Notes: generated by a model not told the origin, from the sequence alone. Shown: positions 7,703 to 16,287, counted from the stretch's first letter. The stretch is 64,000 nt of DNA from Stigmatella ashevillena (GCF_028368975.1 NZ_JAQNDM010000002.1:4892425-4956424); one strand, 5' to 3'. Numbers and translations: made by a program.

Positions 7703-9199
7703 TCACACCCCGCCCGGGCCGCGATCCAGCTCCGCCAGCACGGGCAAGCCCAGGCCGCGCTCCACCTGCCAGCTCTCCAGCACGCGCCCGCTGAGCACAT
7801 CGCGCGCCAGCGCCGCGAACACCCCCAGCACCAGCCCCGCCACCACCGCCCCCAGGGAGATGACGAGCGCGTTGGGCTTGATGGGCTTGCGCGGAAACTC
7901 GGCCGGCGTGAGCAGCGTGAAGCGGTACTTGAAGGAGCGCATGGCGATGTTCCGCTCCAGCTTCGCCGAGTCGATGCGCTTGAGGATCTGCTGCTGCGCG
8001 CTCTGCCGGCTGCGCAGCTGTTCCAGGGTCACCGCCGCGCTCGGGTTCTCCGAGATGGCGGGCAGCAGCCCCATCAGCACGCGCTCCAGGCCGTACGGGT
8101 CCGGCACCGGCTCGTCCGGGAACGGCAGCGACTTGCCGCCCAGGTCCGCGTACTCGGCCAGCATGTCCTTCTCCTCGGTCAACAGCGCCTTCACCTGCGG
8201 CGAGCCCTGCCGCAGCGAGGCCACCCGGCCCTCCAGCTCCACCACCGCGGGGTGGTCCGGCGCGTACATCTCGCGCTTCTGCGCCAGGTCGTCCTGCATC
8301 TCCGTCAGCCGCTGGTTGTGCTGCACCTGCGCGTCCGCGATGGCCCGGCGCTTGGCCCGGATGAGGAAGCGCAGCTGCGCCAGCTCCTGGTCCGTGGAGG
8401 AGAAGCGCGGAATCAGCCGCGGGTCTCCCACCACGCGCCGACGCTCCAACATGATGGCCGAGAATGTCTTCTCGAACTCGTCATAGGATTCCTTCACCGC
8501 ATCGGCCGCCTGGCGCTCGTGCTCCTCCAAAATGGTGATGGCGTCATCGATGCTGGAGACTTCCTCGCGCTCGCGCGCCTGGAGGAAGCTCTGCTGCGCG
8601 GCATCCACCAGCTCGAAGGCCAGCTGCGGGTCGCCCCACTCCACGCCAATGGTCACCTTGCCGTCATTGGTGCCCACCGAGAGCTTCTTCTCCAGCACCC
8701 CCACCATGCCGTCCATCCGCGCCTCCTCGTCCGGCGGGGAGGTGAGCATGCGCATGACCGTGTCCTTGAAGCGCAGCAGCGGCGGACGCGTGGCCTCCCA
8801 GCGGTCGAGCAGGTTCAGCTTCTTGACGAGCGCCACCAGGTTGTCCCGGCGCAGCACCGCCTCGGCGGCCGCCTTCGTCGGCGCATCCACCTCGTTGGCC
8901 GGGCGCATGGGGTTGGGCGGATCCGGGTTGAGCAGGTTGGCGCGCTCGGGGTTCACCAGCGCGGCGATGGTGGAGGCGCGCCGCGGCAACAGCTTCGTCT
9001 CCGCGTACCACGTGCGCGGCAACAGCTTCGCCGCCGCCAGCCCCAGGAACGCCGTCGTCAGAAACGTGCCCAGCACCAGCCACTTGTGGCGCTTCACCGC
9101 GCTCTTCACGTAGCCGAAGTAGTCGCTCAGCTGCTCCCAGTCGAAGAGCTGCGCCTGCTGGCGCTCGACCTCCGGCAGTCGCTCGTCAGGTGCGGGCAT
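7703..9199 (-). CDS. epsV: Wzz/Wzc-type polysaccharide co-polymerase lacking a kinase domain
   Basis: 498 aa. A cytoplasmic N-terminus leads to a membrane helix (about 40-60, WLVLGTFLTTAFLGLAAA), then the periplasmic Wzz region (TWYAETKLLPRR), a long coiled coil (about 200-390, QAREREEVSSIDD and E/R/Q heptads), a GNVR-like segment, and a second helix near 435-460 (ALVISLGAVVAGLVLGVFAAL). The protein ends about 30 residues later, so the C-terminal BY-kinase of Wzc is missing. It would set chain length and link Wzy to the outer-membrane exporter. The ATG at 9199 is chosen because GGAGG lies 8 bases upstream; it overlaps the receiver gene by 14 bp. A degenerate kinase-like protein is encoded at 4139-4903. 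Confidence 0.9.
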   Translation of the reverse strand: MPAPDERLPEVERQQAQLFDWEQLSDYFGYVKSAVKRHKWLVLGTFLTTAFLGLAAAKLLPRTWYAETKLLPRRASTIAALVNPERANLLNPDPPNPMRPANEVDAPTKAAAEAVLRRDNLVALVKKLNLLDRWEATRPPLLRFKDTVMRMLTSPPDEEARMDGMVGVLEKKLSVGTNDGKVTIGVEWGDPQLAFELVDAAQQSFLQAREREEVSSIDDAITILEEHERQAADAVKESYDEFEKTFSAIMLERRRVVGDPRLIPRFSSTDQELAQLRFLIRAKRRAIADAQVQHNQRLTEMQDDLAQKREMYAPDHPAVVELEGRVASLRQGSPQVKALLTEEKDMLAEYADLGGKSLPFPDEPVPDPYGLERVLMGLLPAISENPSAAVTLEQLRSRQSAQQQILKRIDSAKLERNIAMRSFKYRFTLLTPAEFPRKPIKPNALVISLGAVVAGLVLGVFAALARDVLSGRVLESWQVERGLGLPVLAELDRGPGGV

Positions 9200-9611
9200 C
9201 GTTCTTCCCTCCACCCGGAAGCGCCTTCATGTTTCTCGCCAGCATGGACAGGACTTGCTGGTTAAACTCGTCTTGCGAAAAAGGCTTGGTCAAGTAGCCG
9301 TCAGCGCCCACTTCCTCCGCTTGTGCCCGGTCCAATAAGGTGCCTCTCGCGCTGATCATGAGTACTGGCACCGTCGCCAACGCTTTGTTGCCCCGGATGT
9401 ATTCGCACAAGTCGTAGCCCGACACGTCCGGCAGGGTCAGGTCCAGGCACACCAGGTCCGGCCGACCCGCCTCCAGGAACTCCATCGCCGCCCGGCCATT
9501 GGCCGCCTCTTGGACGCGCTCGATGCCCAGGGCGTGCAGGAACTCCCCCACCATCTTGCGGAACAGGGGGGAGTCCTCGACCACCAGGACCGTTCGTTGC
9601 GAGGCGTCCAT
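9186..9611 (-). CDS. epsW: Single-domain response regulator (EpsW-like)
   Basis: 141 aa, only a CheY-like receiver. Acidic pocket VVEDS (E12, D13), phospho-acceptor D57 in VCLDLTLPDVSGYD, the switch Ser in LMISARG and the invariant K109 in YLTKPF are all present, so it should be phosphorylatable. There is no output domain; it presumably acts by protein contact. Its position between the barrel/OPX genes and the co-polymerase suggests it couples a phosphorelay to polymer synthesis or export. The sensor at 16351-18183 is a nearby but unproven partner. Confidence 0.92.
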   Translation of the reverse strand: MDASQRTVLVVEDSPLFRKMVGEFLHALGIERVQEAANGRAAMEFLEAGRPDLVCLDLTLPDVSGYDLCEYIRGNKALATVPVLMISARGTLLDRAQAEEVGADGYLTKPFSQDEFNQQVLSMLARNMKALPGGGKNDART

Positions 9612-9632
9612 GCGGGAATTCCGGATCCTCTC

Positions 9633-9806
9633 CTAGTCGTCCAACTGCGGCCAGATGACGAGCACTGCGAACGCGTAAAAGAGGTTGAAAATGACCATCA
9701 TCAAGATGGCTTTCTTGACGCCTCGCGCCGGGTGACGCTCCCGAGCCGCCACGCTCGGAAGCACGATCAATGCGTACAGCACCGACAGCAGCAGGAACTT
9801 CTTCAT
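9633..9806 (-). CDS. 57-residue two-helix membrane protein inside the exopolysaccharide operon
   Basis: ATG at 9806, TAG at 9633, reading MKKFLLLSVLYALIVLPSVA at its start. Residues 3-20 and 34-52 (ILMMVIFNLFYAFAVLVIW) are two hydrophobic helices joined by a basic stretch RERHPARGVKK; the end is acidic (QLDD). It fits exactly between the barrel gene (start side, 15 bp gap) and the receiver gene (21 bp gap) and keeps the strand. The basic linker between helices favours a hairpin with its loop in the cytoplasm, or a signal peptide plus one anchor. No family recognised. Because it is very short it is easily missed by gene callers. Confidence 0.72.
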   Translation of the reverse strand: MKKFLLLSVLYALIVLPSVAARERHPARGVKKAILMMVIFNLFYAFAVLVIWPQLDD

Positions 9807-9821
9807 TCGTGCTTGGTGGGA

Positions 9822-11036
9822 TTAAAGCCTACCATTCTCCTGGCGAATCACCAATCCGACGCCCGCAAACCACTTATAGAGGGGGTCGTCGGAGATCAGA
9901 AATTCTCGCAGCCTCAAGAGTCGCCCAGACGCCACCACGGCCGAGGTGCGAGTAAGCGGCCACTGGAATTTGAGGGTGACGCGCTCCTCGCCGTCGTCCT
10001 TGTGGAACCCCGGGGTGACGGACTGCGCCAGGGCGAATTCCAGGTTCACCTGGGCCTGGCGCCGACCCTTCCATTCCAGCCCAATGGCCTCCTCCACCCG
10101 AGGGTAGACGATGGTGGTGAACTGGCCGATGAACGGCTGGTAGCGCGCGGACAGCTTGGCCTGCACGGGCCAGTGGTAGCCCACCGGCACTGGGACGGTG
10201 AGCGAGGCATCGCCCATGGGGTGGAGCAGAAACGGGTTGAGCCCGGAGAATTCCCCGCGCTGCGGCAAGCGCTCGCCCACCGCCACGCCTGCCTCCAGCT
10301 TGCCCTGGACGAGCGGGTGGAACTGGTACTGGGTGACGTGGGTGGCCTGGAGCAGCGACAGGTGGGCCCCCGTGGAGAAGTCCACGCTGCGGCCGTACAG
10401 GTGCAGCCCCATGACGAAGCGGCGGGTGAACGAATGGAACGCCTGCGCGCGCAGCTCGACGCTGTACTGGGCCGGGGTGACGCGGTCAGTCTCGCTCCGG
10501 GTGCGAATCGTGGTGGGCGGGTCCAACAGGCCGTTGATGACATAGGCCACATAGGCGCCGATGTACGTGCGGCGCAGCGCCGTCAGGTCGAAGCCCGCCA
10601 TGGTCTCCGCGTAGATGTAGCGGTTGGCGTCCAGGAGGCGATTGCCCCCGTCGCCCACTGGGGCGGGCACCCGGAAGTCCTCGAACGGGAAGGTGCCGTA
10701 GGTGGCTGACTCCATGGCCCACACCTTCAGCCCCCGCCGCAGTTGGTACTCCCCGCGCAGGAAGAGGAAGGTGAGCACCTCCAGCGTGGGCTGGGACAGG
10801 GTGCGGCGAATCATGAACTGCGGCTCGAGGATGCCTTTGATTTCCAGGCGCGGCGTATAAAGGATGGCCTGGCCCCGGGGCGTGAGCACCACGTCTTCCA
10901 GCACCGAGCGGTCGGCCCGCTCCGCCAGCCCGGGGGTCCGCACGAAGGTCTCTGCCCGGAAGGCGCTCGAGTAGCGCACCGCCGGTGAGCTGGCCAGCAC
11001 CAGCCCCGTCACCAGCGCGGGCAGCAGCGTCGCCAT
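9822..11036 (-). CDS. epsX: Outer-membrane beta-barrel partner of a short OPX protein (EpsX/Wzp-like)
   Basis: 404 aa. Residues 1-18 look like a short signal peptide (MATLLPALVTGLVLASSP). The rest is alternating hydrophobic/polar strands rich in Tyr, Arg and Gly (YQLRRGLKVWAM, QAFHSFTRRFVMGLHLYGRSV, RQAQVNLEFAL) and ends in an aromatic-containing strand, as expected of a transmembrane barrel of roughly 18 strands. In M. xanthus, export loci pair such a barrel with an OPX protein too short to cross the outer membrane by itself; together they form the exit channel. Here the OPX gene ends 3 bp upstream, supporting that pairing. Barrel size is inferred from composition, not modelled. Confidence 0.82.
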   Translation of the reverse strand: MATLLPALVTGLVLASSPAVRYSSAFRAETFVRTPGLAERADRSVLEDVVLTPRGQAILYTPRLEIKGILEPQFMIRRTLSQPTLEVLTFLFLRGEYQLRRGLKVWAMESATYGTFPFEDFRVPAPVGDGGNRLLDANRYIYAETMAGFDLTALRRTYIGAYVAYVINGLLDPPTTIRTRSETDRVTPAQYSVELRAQAFHSFTRRFVMGLHLYGRSVDFSTGAHLSLLQATHVTQYQFHPLVQGKLEAGVAVGERLPQRGEFSGLNPFLLHPMGDASLTVPVPVGYHWPVQAKLSARYQPFIGQFTTIVYPRVEEAIGLEWKGRRQAQVNLEFALAQSVTPGFHKDDGEERVTLKFQWPLTRTSAVVASGRLLRLREFLISDDPLYKWFAGVGLVIRQENGRL

Positions 11037-11039
11037 GCG

Positions 11040-11669
11040 CTACTCCACCACCACCACGTCGCCGGTGCGCAGCAGGAACGAAGCGCCCCGTCCGCGGGTC
11101 CGGGAGATGGCCTCGTAGTCGAAGCGGATACGGACCGGCAGCGGGGACTCCGCCTGCTGCCGCAGCACGAAGATGCCATCGAGCTGGGCGTAGTCCGTGA
11201 AGCCGCCCGCCTGCGCCAGCGCGTGCAGCACGCCGGAGTCCGGGGCCAGCTCCTTCATGCCGGGGCTCTTCACCTCGCCCAGCACAGCCACCTTGAGCGG
11301 CTCGGGCCGGGAGATTCGCACCGAGACGACCGGGTTGTTCACCAGGGGCTTGAACAGCTCCTCGAGCCGACGCGCCAGCACCGGCGGGGTGACGCCCGCC
11401 GCGTCCACGTCGTTGAGCAGCGCCAGGGTGATGCGGCCATCCTCCCGCACCAGCGTGTCCGCGGACAGCTCGCGCTGGTTCCAGACGTTGATGTTCAGCA
11501 GGTCCCCCCGGCGGATGACGTAGCCCTCGTCCTGGAGCGACGGGGGCGCGCGGTAATCATCCACCCAGACATAGCGGCCCGGCCGGTAGCAACCGCCCAG
11601 CACCAGCAGCAGCACGACCAGCAGGGAGCCTCGGAGACACAGCAGCGCGGAGAGATTCGAACGGCTCAT
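11040..11669 (-). CDS. epsY: Short Wza-type OPX polysaccharide export lipoprotein (EpsY-like)
   Basis: 209 aa. Hydrophobic signal with lipobox VLGGC (C27 becomes the lipidated N-terminus). Then the Poly_export domain (GYVIRRGDLLNINVWNQREL, VREDGRITLALLNDVDAAG, NPVVSVRISR) and one SLBB-like domain (VAVLGEVKSPGMKEL, ALAQAGGFTDYAQLDGIFVLR). It lacks the long C-terminal region and amphipathic helix with which E. coli Wza (about 380 aa) spans the outer membrane. It should stack in the periplasm under the barrel encoded next. ATG at 11669; 18 bp after the flippase gene. Confidence 0.92.
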   Translation of the reverse strand: MSRSNLSALLCLRGSLLVVLLLVLGGCYRPGRYVWVDDYRAPPSLQDEGYVIRRGDLLNINVWNQRELSADTLVREDGRITLALLNDVDAAGVTPPVLARRLEELFKPLVNNPVVSVRISRPEPLKVAVLGEVKSPGMKELAPDSGVLHALAQAGGFTDYAQLDGIFVLRQQAESPLPVRIRFDYEAISRTRGRGASFLLRTGDVVVVE

Positions 11670-11687
11670 ACAGGAGAAGACTCCAGC

Positions 11688-13223
11688 TCACGCGGGGGTG
11701 GAGGGAACGGGGGCGCCCCGGCGGCGCACCAGGCGCATCAGACCGCGCAGCTCGTCCAGTCGCACCGCCCCCATTGCAAACACCAGAAAGAGGTACAACG
11801 CGGCGCCCACGGCCAAACGTGGGGCACCGAGCCCCGCGAGCGCCACGTGCACGCCCACCACCGCGGCACAGGCCGCCAGCGTCTTGCCCAGCCGGGTGAG
11901 GCTCTGCCGGTCGAAGGCCCGGTGGCCCACGGCACGCACCAGCAGGAAGACCACCACCGCCTCGCAGGTGAACAGCGCCAGCGCCGAGGCGCATGCGCCC
12001 CCTACCGGGCCGAACCAGGCGAGGAAGGGGCGCGCCAGCGTCAGGTTGAGCGTGGCGTTGAGCACCATGGACACCACCGAGGTGCGCGTCACCCGCCAGC
12101 CCTGCCCCGTCACCGTCAGCACGCTGGCGCACACCATGGCCACGTAGGTGAGCGCGAGGATGGGCGCCTGCAACCGCAGCACCGCCGCCGCGGGCGTGAA
12201 GGCCTCGCCGTACACCCAGCCAATCCACACGTCCGCCCCCAGCGCCATGGCGAGCGTGAGGGGAATGGAGAAGGCGAGCACCGCCTCCAGGGTGCGCCGG
12301 GTGATGCGGGTGAGCTCCTCGGGCGACTGGGACGAGGCGCGCGACAGCAGCGGCAACAGCACCCAGGTGAGCACCGGCGCCGCCATCAGCGTCATGCCCG
12401 CGAGATTCCACCCGGCGCCGTACCAGCCCACCTCGGTGGTGTTGGTGAGCAAGCCCAGGAGGAAGATGCCCATGGGGCCGTTGGCCGCCAGCGCCGCCTC
12501 GTTGAGGAAGAAGGGCAGCGCGCCCACCAGCGCCTCCCGGGTGCCGCGCGCGTTCACGTGGAACTGGAGCCCCACGTGCCGACGGGACAGGCGGAAGAGC
12601 ACCGCGGCCCGCAGCACCTCCGAGGCGAGGATGGGCACACCCAGCCAGGGCAGCGGCAAGTCCAGCGCCAGCACCAGCAGCTGCCCGCCTCCCCACACGC
12701 ACTTGGTGGCGATGTTCGCCACCGAGAGCCCATCCACCCGCTCGCGCGCGTGCAGCACCGCCGCCAGCGTCCCGTTGCACCGGAAGAAGAGCTGGTAGAC
12801 GCCCAACAGCAGCACCAGCAGCCGCAGGTGGGGCGACTTTCCCTCCGCCGCCATCAGCCCCTGCATCAGCGCGAGCAGCCCCGCCGCCAGCCCCACCTGG
12901 AGCAGCAGCGTGCCCCCGAAGAACTCGCTGGCGTGCTCCGGCCGGAGCGCCACCTCCTTGCGGATGTAGACCTCCAACCCCAGGCCCACGAGCACGAAGA
13001 AGACCGCGGTGAAGCCTTCGGAGGCCCAGTTGAACTGGCCGAAGGCCTCCGGCCCCAGCACCCGGGGCAGCAAGAGCCGCACCGCCAGCGCGATGCCGTA
13101 CGTCACCATCAGCGAGCCGCCCAGCTTCAGGGCGTTGCGCACCGACGCCGTCACATCCAGCGCGGGGGCCGGAGAGGGCGGGCGAAGCGCTGCGGCGCTC
13201 GGATCAGGGGGCTGCGTGGACAT
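11688..13223 (-). CDS. wzx: Wzx-type polysaccharide flippase (MATE/MOP superfamily)
   Basis: 511 aa with about 14 hydrophobic segments. The N-terminal LKLGGSLMVTYGIALAVRLLLPRVLGPEAFGQFNWA is the characteristic first helix pair of polysaccharide transporters, and conserved charged positions in later helices (FLNEAALAANGPMGIFLLG, NATLNLTLARPFL) fit the family. It would flip undecaprenyl-linked repeat units to the periplasm for Wzy. It starts 119 bp after the phosphotransferase stop and is followed at 18 bp by the OPX gene. Confidence 0.92.
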   Translation of the reverse strand: MSTQPPDPSAAALRPPSPAPALDVTASVRNALKLGGSLMVTYGIALAVRLLLPRVLGPEAFGQFNWASEGFTAVFFVLVGLGLEVYIRKEVALRPEHASEFFGGTLLLQVGLAAGLLALMQGLMAAEGKSPHLRLLVLLLGVYQLFFRCNGTLAAVLHARERVDGLSVANIATKCVWGGGQLLVLALDLPLPWLGVPILASEVLRAAVLFRLSRRHVGLQFHVNARGTREALVGALPFFLNEAALAANGPMGIFLLGLLTNTTEVGWYGAGWNLAGMTLMAAPVLTWVLLPLLSRASSQSPEELTRITRRTLEAVLAFSIPLTLAMALGADVWIGWVYGEAFTPAAAVLRLQAPILALTYVAMVCASVLTVTGQGWRVTRTSVVSMVLNATLNLTLARPFLAWFGPVGGACASALALFTCEAVVVFLLVRAVGHRAFDRQSLTRLGKTLAACAAVVGVHVALAGLGAPRLAVGAALYLFLVFAMGAVRLDELRGLMRLVRRRGAPVPSTPA

Positions 13224-13342
13224 GGGCTCAGGACGCGGAGGAAGGGCCAGTCAACGACAGCACCGCACCCGCGTCAATTCGGGGACCGCTTCCTCGCCCC
13301 CACCCCAAGCCTGCCCGCCCGGATGCGCCGGGACGGGAGCGG

Positions 13343-14857
13343 CTAGCTGGCGCCGCTGCCGGTGAGCACCACGGGCACCGTCTTCAGGATGAGGTCCAGG
13401 TCCGTGCGCAGCGTCCAGTGATCGATGTACTGCATGTCCAGGTACATCCAGTCCTCGAAGGAGATCTGGTTGCGCCCCGACACCTGCCAGATGCACGTGA
13501 GCCCGGGCCGCACCGACAACCGGCGGCGCTGCCAGGCGGCGTACTTCGCCACCTCGTTGGGCAGAGGCGGACGCGGCCCCACCACGCTCATCTCCCCGCG
13601 CAGCACGTTGAGCAACTGGGGCAGCTCGTCGATGGAGTACTTGCGGATGAAGCGCCCCACGCGGGTGATGCGCGGGTCGTTCTTGATCTTGAACACCGGG
13701 CCGCTCTGCTCGTTGAGCGCCTCCAGGCGGGCCTTGAGCTCCTCGGCGTTGACCACCATGGAGCGGAACTTCAGCATGCTGAAGGGCTTGCCGTGCAACC
13801 CCACGCGCTTCTGCTTGAACAGGACGGGGCCGCGCGAGGTGATCTTGATGAGCAGCGCCACCGTCAACAGCAGCGGCGAGAGCGCCAGCAGCGCCGCCGA
13901 GGACGAGGTGATGTCGAACAGGCGCTTGATGGCCATCTGGTGCGGCTGCGGCGCGTGCGTGACGAAGTGCAGGTAGCCGTCGGCCACCGCGTGGCCATGC
14001 TCGGGCCGCGCCCGGTCCATGCGGAACGGGTGGGCCGGCAGCGCGAACGGAACGCCAAACCGCTCGCACAGCTTGATGGCCGCCTGCATCTCGGAGGCGT
14101 GCTTCTGCACGTTGCCGGAGATGTAGACGACATCCACCGGCACCTGGCCGAGGATCTCTTCCAGCTGCTCCACCTTACCCAGCACGTTCTGGGGAGAGTT
14201 GGCCCCCTGCACCTCGTTGCTGAAGGACAGGTAGCCGCACACCCGGCGGCGGCCGTGCTCAGCCAGGTGCTCTCCGGTGAGTCGGCCCATGGCGCCAATG
14301 CCCAGGATGAGCGCCTCGTCCAGGGGCTCCTCGCGCACCGCCAAGCGGCGGAACACCAGGTGGCGCAGCGTCACCACGCCCGTCCACAGCAACAGCGGGA
14401 AGAACGTCAGCGCCACCACCGGCATGCCCCCGGCGATCAGCAGACGCTCCAGGTAGAGCACGCCGGTAATCACCACCACCGTGATGGAGGTGAGCGCCAG
14501 GTCATCCAGCGGGGCCCGATCCGAGAAGCGCGCGTCATACAGACAGAGGGTGGTGCCCACCAGCAGCCAGCCCAGGCCCGCCACGCCCAGCAGCAGCCAG
14601 AAGTCCAGGTTGGCCAGTTGCAGGGAGTGCCCCGCCAGCAGGGTGGAGCCCAGCAGGGCGATCACCACCCAGGCGAGGTCCGCCAGCAGGTTCAGCTTCG
14701 CGGCGAAGCCAGGCGCCAGCCGCCCCTTGACGGGCTTGGAGGGCCGCATCGGCGCGGCGAACACGCGTGGGGCTTCTGCCACGATGGCAGGCTTGTTGCG
14801 CTCGCTCGACGGCGCCGCGGTTTCGGCGCTTTCTTTCGGGACCGATGCGGTCTGCAT
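13343..14857 (-). CDS. epsZ: WbaP-type polyprenyl-phosphate sugar-1-phosphate transferase (EpsZ-like)
   Basis: 504 aa. A 5-helix membrane N-terminus (residues 45-170), a CoA-binding-like soluble domain (ALILGIGAMGRLTGEHLAEHGRRRVCGYLSF), then the catalytic bacterial sugar transferase domain: KRLFDITSSSAALLALSPLLL, GPVLFKQKRVGLHGKPF, KFRSMV, DELPQLLNVLRGEMSVVGPRP, RPGLTCIWQVSGRN, DLILKTVPVVL. It starts repeat-unit synthesis by putting a hexose-1-P on undecaprenyl phosphate. The ATG at 14857 was chosen over an upstream in-frame GTG (14929) because GGGGAGG lies 5 bases before it. First gene of the main operon; the 377 bp before it should hold the promoter. Confidence 0.92.
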   Translation of the reverse strand: MQTASVPKESAETAAPSSERNKPAIVAEAPRVFAAPMRPSKPVKGRLAPGFAAKLNLLADLAWVVIALLGSTLLAGHSLQLANLDFWLLLGVAGLGWLLVGTTLCLYDARFSDRAPLDDLALTSITVVVITGVLYLERLLIAGGMPVVALTFFPLLLWTGVVTLRHLVFRRLAVREEPLDEALILGIGAMGRLTGEHLAEHGRRRVCGYLSFSNEVQGANSPQNVLGKVEQLEEILGQVPVDVVYISGNVQKHASEMQAAIKLCERFGVPFALPAHPFRMDRARPEHGHAVADGYLHFVTHAPQPHQMAIKRLFDITSSSAALLALSPLLLTVALLIKITSRGPVLFKQKRVGLHGKPFSMLKFRSMVVNAEELKARLEALNEQSGPVFKIKNDPRITRVGRFIRKYSIDELPQLLNVLRGEMSVVGPRPPLPNEVAKYAAWQRRRLSVRPGLTCIWQVSGRNQISFEDWMYLDMQYIDHWTLRTDLDLILKTVPVVLTGSGAS

Positions 14858-15234
14858 GCCAACCTCCCCACGACCCAGGGAAACGCCCGGGGTTGATTCG
14901 AGCCCCGGAATGCAGGGGGCGGACTTCACGGCGCCACCCTGCTCTTAACCTCCTAAGATTGTACGGGTCCTCGAAAAGTGCACGCAAGCACGCTGAAATT
15001 CGACGCCGTTAAAATACCTGTCAGGTAGGCGATGCGAAGTTCATCCCCGAAGGAGAAGCAGGCTGGGGACTTATAACTTCCAGCCAACGACAGTCCCTCT
15101 GCAAGGCACGGCAACGTCTCCTACTCTGCACGTGGGTTCTAGGGACCCCAACAGGATTTTCCAGGAGTGCACGCGCGGCCTTTCCGGGTTTGAACTTGAC
15201 GCGATGCATCATTCACACGGACCCGCAGTCTCAC
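14858..15234 (-). promoter_or_regulatory. Leader/promoter region of the exopolysaccharide operon
   Basis: 377 bp without a supportable gene between the GT4 gene and the phosphotransferase gene. It is less GC-rich than its surroundings and contains a perfect palindrome at 15015-15027. I could not place a convincing sigma-70 or sigma-54 promoter by eye. A 63-codon minus frame at 15021-15212 has no ribosome site or recognisable domain. Confidence 0.5.
15015..15027. promoter_or_regulatory. Candidate operator TACCTG-T-CAGGTA
   Basis: A perfect 6-bp inverted repeat with one central base, 158 bp upstream of the epsZ-like start, embedded in the AT-richer leader. Its size and symmetry suit a dimeric regulator site. 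No factor can be named. Confidence 0.4.
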
Positions 15235-16287
15235 TCACCTGTGAAGTGGGGGGGCCACGTCGGCAAACGGACTGAGGATGCGCTCCACATAGCGCTCCAC
15301 GGAGAAGTCCCGCTCGGCCTTCTCGCGGGCCCGGCGCCCCATGGCTTCGGCCTGCTCGGGATGTGACAGCACCCACTGGATGCGATCGCGCAGTTGGGCC
15401 GGCTGGGCCGGGTCCACGCAGAAGCCCGTCACGCCGTCCTCGACGAAGCCCTCCACATAGGGGTTGCGCGTGAGGATGACGGGCTTGCCCATGGCCATGG
15501 CCTCCAACACCACGGTGATGCCACTGATGATGGGCCGGGCCAGCGGCACCACCACCGCCCGCGACTCGGCGTAGAGCTGGCGCAGGTTGAGGTAGTTGCC
15601 CCAGGAGCGCATCTCCACGTTGGGCGGCAACACCCGCGTCTCCTGATCCTCCTTGCCCGCCACCGAGTAGCGCCACGCGGTGTCCGCGGCGATCTTCACC
15701 TCCGCGTCCAGCCCCACGGCCGCCTCGATGAGGGAGCCATAGTCGCGGTTCACCGCCCCCGCGGAGCACACCATCCGCCGGGTGGGCTGCTCCGGCTGGG
15801 GCTGGAAGAAGGTGGTGTCCACCCTGGAGTAGATGACGGTGATGCGCTCGCGGGGAATGCCGTATTGATCCACCAACACCTGCCGGCTGTGCTCGGACAG
15901 GCACAGGAAATGATCCACCCGCCGGGCCAGCCCCACCTTCGCCAGCGCCAGGAGACGCTTCTTGCTCGCCACGTTGTGCAGCAGCATGACGATGCGCCGC
16001 TTGCGGCGGCTCAGCAGCGCATCCCACGCCAGGAACTGGATGCCCGGAAACTCCTCGCCCAGCAGGATGTTCTGGCGCCCGCGCGTCGCCCGCCACGCGG
16101 CCAGCGCGAACCGCGCGCAGTCCACGTTGGAGGCGGGGTTCAGCCCCTGCTGGGCCATGGAGAGCACCTGGGAGAACGGGCCCTGGCTCATCTCGACGAA
16201 CTCGCCCCGGGGCACCTTCTTCTCCAGCGCGCCGCTGACGTGGCGGGCCGGCTCACCCACGGCGATGAATGCGGAGTCTTGCGGCAT
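15235..16287 (-). CDS. Family 4 (GT-B) glycosyltransferase
   Basis: 350 aa. The C-terminal half has the GT4 pattern: FLCLSEHSRQVLVDQYGIPRERITVIYSRVD, then ISGITVVLEAMAMGKPVILTRNPYVEGFVEDGVTGFCVDP, where the usual E(x7)E reads with VLEAMAMGKP, and an RAREKAERDFSVERYVERI tail. The N-terminal Rossmann half is short and lacks the common GG(A/S) loop. Probably transfers a sugar from a nucleotide donor in the cytoplasm. It lies just upstream of the exopolysaccharide operon on the same strand but 377 bp away, so it may be separately expressed. Confidence 0.85.
   Translation of the reverse strand: MPQDSAFIAVGEPARHVSGALEKKVPRGEFVEMSQGPFSQVLSMAQQGLNPASNVDCARFALAAWRATRGRQNILLGEEFPGIQFLAWDALLSRRKRRIVMLLHNVASKKRLLALAKVGLARRVDHFLCLSEHSRQVLVDQYGIPRERITVIYSRVDTTFFQPQPEQPTRRMVCSAGAVNRDYGSLIEAAVGLDAEVKIAADTAWRYSVAGKEDQETRVLPPNVEMRSWGNYLNLRQLYAESRAVVVPLARPIISGITVVLEAMAMGKPVILTRNPYVEGFVEDGVTGFCVDPAQPAQLRDRIQWVLSHPEQAEAMGRRAREKAERDFSVERYVERILSPFADVAPPLHR

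Noticed and set aside
6302-9265. 987-codon plus-strand open frame
   Set aside because: It is antisense to three well-supported genes (Wzy, GT2, Wzz) and reads as His/Arg/Gln-rich low-complexity sequence.
15100-15120. Sigma-54 promoter (TGGC-N8-TTGC) upstream of the exopolysaccharide operon
   Set aside because: The nearest match reads TTGCCGTGCCTTGCA on the minus strand and lacks the essential GG at -24.
15021-15212. 63-codon minus frame in the exopolysaccharide leader
   Set aside because: No ribosome site, no domain, and it lies where a promoter is expected.
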